The notes beneath the pieces were generated by a model, which was given only the letters and a program-made list of their open reading frames with translations, was not told the origin of the DNA and did no database searches. 8,804 nt of DNA from Acidobacteriota bacterium. GTDB taxonomy: Bacteria; Acidobacteriota; Vicinamibacteria; Vicinamibacterales; CAVVIG01. Positions 6,619 to 8,804 of this stretch are shown here, piece by piece. Within the stretch, counting starts at the first letter, position 1. Every line of letters begins with the position of its first letter. The stretch spans positions 1-8,804 of the forward strand of contig QHWL01000032.1 of NCBI GenBank assembly GCA_003222555.1. The letters run 5' to 3'. A program made the translations under genes and the position numbers.

Positions 6619-6676
6619 GGCTGCTGTGGCTCGCTGTGGATCGCATGCCGGGCAAGATCCGCCGTAGGGCACGACC

Positions 6677-6706
6677 TTGACAGACACGCCTTCGCGGACG
6701 GATAAG
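6677..6706 (+). promoter_or_regulatory. Candidate sigma70-type promoter for the MBL-fold gene
   Basis: A perfect -35 box TTGACA (6677-6682) and GATAAG (6701-6706, four of six matches) are separated by 18 bases. The predicted transcript would carry a leader of about 80 bases containing a small GCCCG/CGGGC inverted repeat (6722-6741). This site and the leftward one face away from each other, with their -35 boxes 58 bases apart. Confidence 0.45.
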
Positions 6707-6791
6707 TGACAATAAAATAATGCCCGCTGAATGATCCGGGCAGTCGATCGGACGCCGGGCGTGAAAATCCTGAACGATCGGGAGGAGAATC

Positions 6792-7523
6792 ATGCGAACG
6801 TTTCTCACGTCAGTGTGCGCGACAGCGCTGGTCGCCGCATCCATCGCAGCCGGTCAGAGCGATACGCTTCCCGCCGCTGGTGGGGACATTCAAATCACGC
6901 CGATCATGCGCGCGAGCATCCAGATTGAATTCGCGGGCAAGGTCATCCAGGTGGATCCCGTCGTAAAGACCGATCCTAAACAGCAGGCCGATCTGATCCT
7001 CGTGACCGACATCCACGCTGACAATCTCGATCCGGAGGAGATCGCGAAGATTCGCAAGCCCGGCGCCCCCGTCGTGATGCCGGCCGCGGCCGCGACCGAA
7101 GCCGGGACCAAGATTCCGCCGCCGACGACGGTGATGGCCAATGGCGAGGCGAAAACCGTCGCCGACATCAGCATTGTCGCGGTGCCCGCGTACAACGCAC
7201 GGCGGGGTCCGAAGCCCGGCGAGTTCTATCACCCCAAGGGGCGCGGTAACGGCTACATCGTGACGCTGGGCGGGAAACGGCTGTACTTCGCGGGCGACAC
7301 GGAGTGCACGCCCGAGATGAAGGACCTCAAGACCATCGACGTGGCGTTTGTCCCGATCAACATGCCGTCCACGATGACCCCGGCCGAAGCCGCGGACTGC
7401 GTCAAGGTCTTCCAGCCGAAAATCGTCTACCCGTATCACTACGAGGGACAGAAGAACGACGAGGCGTTTTTCCGAGCGTTCCTCAGGGGGACGCAGATTG
7501 AAGCCCGGGTCCAAACCAAGTGA
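6792..7523 (+). CDS. Exported MBL-fold metallo-hydrolase-like protein with an altered metal site, 243 residues
   Basis: Residues 1-21 are a signal peptide (near SIAAG/QSD). The rest follows the compact UlaG/YtkL-like metallo-beta-lactamase fold: ITPIMRASIQIEF (35-47), DLILVTDIHADNLDP (67-81), VPAYN (131-135), FYHPKGRGNGYIV (145-157), YFAGDTE (165-171), IDVAFVPINMPSTM (182-195) and VYPYHY (212-217). The usual HxHxDH reads D73-I-H75-A-D77-N78. From memory, Asp at the first position is common in this subgroup, whereas Asn for the last His, and Arg40 where a His is usual, are departures. D169 and H216 are kept. Metal binding and hydrolase activity are therefore uncertain. GGAGGAG precedes the ATG. 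The gene is divergent from the leftward block and converges on the 366-residue gene. Substrate unknown; probably periplasmic. Confidence 0.8.
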   Translation: MRTFLTSVCATALVAASIAAGQSDTLPAAGGDIQITPIMRASIQIEFAGKVIQVDPVVKTDPKQQADLILVTDIHADNLDPEEIAKIRKPGAPVVMPAAAATEAGTKIPPPTTVMANGEAKTVADISIVAVPAYNARRGPKPGEFYHPKGRGNGYIVTLGGKRLYFAGDTECTPEMKDLKTIDVAFVPINMPSTMTPAEAADCVKVFQPKIVYPYHYEGQKNDEAFFRAFLRGTQIEARVQTK

Positions 7524-7615
7524 TTATCACGAAGGCACGAGATCCGCGAAGAATGACTTTGTACAAGAACACTTCGTGGTCCTCCTGGCGCTTCGTGAAG
7601 AGCACTCACTTCGTG
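7524..7615. repeat. Convergent-gene spacer with CACGAAG/CTTCGTG inverted repeat
   Basis: CACGAAG occurs at 7528-7534 and its complement CTTCGTG three times, at 7572-7578, 7591-7597 and 7609-7615. The last lies within the final codons of the convergent gene (stop at 7606-7608). A perfect palindrome TTGTACAA is at 7559-7566. The spacer can form a hairpin in either transcript and may act as a bidirectional terminator, although no T-run follows. The unit differs from repeats A and B, so this is a separate repeat type. Confidence 0.55.
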
Positions 7616-8706
7616 CCGTTTTTAACAGCTTCTTCAGCTTTCTCTCGGGCGCGACCTCCAGCCAGGAGGTGCACCATGTCGTAGTTCCCTTCGTGACACG
7701 CGTACTCGTACACCTGGCCGTTCGTCCGGTTCCAGGGAATCATCGCTGCCCAGGGTTTCGTCCACGTCTTCGGATCTTCGACCCTGAATTCGTAGTTGAT
7801 CGTATCCGCATCGACGCGCGTGAAGCGTTCGACGAGATGAAAGGTGTCGGCATTCGCCCCGCCAAACGGACTGTCCGGCCGGAAGTTGGTGGTCTCGATG
7901 ACCAGCGTAGTGCCCTCCCATCGGCCTCGCGTGTCGCCGAGCCACTGGCGGAGGTTCTTGCCAATATGGGGACGCCGATCCACCGGGATGATGCGAGCGC
8001 TGTGGATCATCTCGACCATGATCACGACGTACCCGGGGCTTTGAAAAATCTGAAAACCGTTGTTGTAGGAGCTCGGACGATATGGCGGGATGTCTTGCCG
8101 AATGATGCAACGAAACGGCAGGCTGCCTTCTTGCGCGCTCCACGGCGCGCCCGCGATGAAATGAGCTGCAGCCTCTTCCCGGGCAGCCCGCGCCTTCTGC
8201 CCCTCCGGCGCAGGAGGCACCAAGGGCGGAATTCTCCCATCCGGCGGATCCACGATCAGCGACGGTCGACGGTCCGGGACGATGGTTCCGTGGTCCATCC
8301 AATGATCGTTGTACGCACGGGCGACGTCTTCGTCGGTCCCCACCCCGTCGCGACGATTCCGACTGACGCTGTCCAGTATTTCTTCGGCCTCCTCGTCCCC
8401 GAGCACGTCTTTCTCTCCAAGCTTCCCGTTGGGCCGCTGAAACGGCGTGATCGTGGCGTCGTTCCATAGTCCCTGCAGGTCCGGGTCGCCCCACGACGTA
8501 TGAGGCACAGTCCACGTCTTCGCCGGCTTGGCCGCCTTCGCCACGCACCCGACGCAGCCGTTCTTGGCGAGTGGATCTCGCTTCTGCGTCTGCCCCTCGG
8601 GCTTGGGCGACCATCTCTCCAGGTCCTGGGCAGGCGCCGCCACGGGCGACATCACCACAACCACCAGGGTGGCCATACCCAGTGAAGCGAGGAATCGACA
8701 ACTCAT
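7606..8706 (-). CDS. Exported paralogue of the 349-residue protein, 366 residues
   Basis: Function not recognised. Residues 1-26 are a signal peptide (SPVAAPA/QDLERW). The mature protein has a CVGC pair at 51-54 in its N-terminal linker, absent from the relatives. The shared core follows: TWTVPHTSWGDPDLQGLW (64-81), SLIVDPPDGRIPPL (149-162), FRCIIRQ (198-204), SARIIPVDRRPHIG (236-249), WEGTTLVIETTNFRPDS (263-279), ERFTRVDADTINYEF (293-307), EDPKTWTKPW (310-319) and EYACHEGN (334-341). C200 and C337 align with the conserved pair. The C-terminal half is strikingly close to the 349-residue protein, indicating duplication. An ATG at 8718 is possible, but the ATG at 8706 follows GAGGTG (8716-8711) by 4 bases and starts a cleaner signal peptide. 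The gene runs toward the MBL-fold gene and is not part of the other leftward block. Confidence 0.75.
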   Translation of the reverse strand: MSCRFLASLGMATLVVVVMSPVAAPAQDLERWSPKPEGQTQKRDPLAKNGCVGCVAKAAKPAKTWTVPHTSWGDPDLQGLWNDATITPFQRPNGKLGEKDVLGDEEAEEILDSVSRNRRDGVGTDEDVARAYNDHWMDHGTIVPDRRPSLIVDPPDGRIPPLVPPAPEGQKARAAREEAAAHFIAGAPWSAQEGSLPFRCIIRQDIPPYRPSSYNNGFQIFQSPGYVVIMVEMIHSARIIPVDRRPHIGKNLRQWLGDTRGRWEGTTLVIETTNFRPDSPFGGANADTFHLVERFTRVDADTINYEFRVEDPKTWTKPWAAMIPWNRTNGQVYEYACHEGNYDMVHLLAGGRAREKAEEAVKNGTK

Positions 8707-8757
8707 GAGACACCTCATTTCGATCGCGACACCTTACTGTACACCAGGACTTTGCTA

Positions 8758-8804
8758 GTCCTTGGTCCTTGGGCCCTGGGCCTTGGTCCGTCCTTGGTCT
8801 GTCC
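8758..8804. repeat. Intergenic repeat with a 7-nt period, running off the window edge
   Basis: Four units are in exact 7-nt phase: CCTTGGT (8760-8766), CCTTGGG (8767-8773), CCCTGGG (8774-8780) and CCTTGGT (8781-8787). After CCGT, another CCTTGGT follows (8792-8798). The core CCTTGG is close to its own complement CCAAGG, so either strand can self-pair. The element lies upstream of the 366-residue gene and continues past the end of the window. Confidence 0.7.

Noticed and set aside
5822..6667. Plus-strand open frame of 281 codons antisense to the 299-residue gene
   Set aside because: The minus-strand frame has a signal peptide, a ribosome binding site and family motifs, while this frame has none.
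8540..8560. CVGC considered as a c-type haem attachment site
   Set aside because: The residue after the second Cys is Val rather than the His needed for CxxCH.
7634..8713. Minus-strand open frame of 359 codons in another frame of the 366-residue gene
   Set aside because: The translation is Arg/Gly-rich without a signal peptide or motifs, whereas the overlapping frame aligns throughout with the 349-residue paralogue.

Overview
The window looks like chromosomal DNA from a free-living, GC-rich bacterium, most likely an Acidobacteriota of the Vicinamibacteria type. This rests on a large Oar-like outer-membrane receptor with an N-terminal carboxypeptidase-regulatory-like domain, a DUF6152-type exported protein, several paralogous exported proteins of unknown function, and intergenic DNA full of short phased repeats. 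The assignment comes from gene content and style, not from a marker gene.

Layout from left to right. The end of a cyclophilin-type peptidyl-prolyl isomerase (+, 1-94) converges on a tiny zinc-ribbon gene (-, 100-294). A gene-poor stretch follows (364-613) with one degenerate copy of a phased 9-nt repeat. Then come four minus-strand genes, read right to left: a 299-residue exported protein (5651-6550), its 349-residue distant relative (4305-5354), a DUF6152 protein (3803-4231) and the TonB-dependent receptor (614-3631). Two direct copies of a hairpin repeat (A, 3662-3761; B, 5424-5637) bracket the DUF6152/349-residue pair. At 6551-6791 a divergent promoter region separates this block from a rightward MBL-fold hydrolase gene (6792-7523). 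That gene converges, across a third repeat type, on a leftward 366-residue gene (7606-8706), a close paralogue of the 349-residue protein. The right edge (8758-8804) carries a fourth repeat with a 7-nt period.

Working together: all six complete genes from 614 to 8706 encode proteins with a predicted signal peptide, so the locus is an envelope locus. The receptor would span the outer membrane, and the three paralogues, the DUF6152 protein and the MBL-fold protein would act in the periplasm or outside. A scheme in which the receptor imports a substrate handled by the exported proteins is reasonable but is inference; no substrate can be read from the sequence. The most notable signals are the three-member uncharacterised family with a conserved pair of cysteines, the altered metal-site residues of the MBL-fold protein, the predicted His-His start of mature DUF6152, and the hierarchy of phased intergenic repeats.
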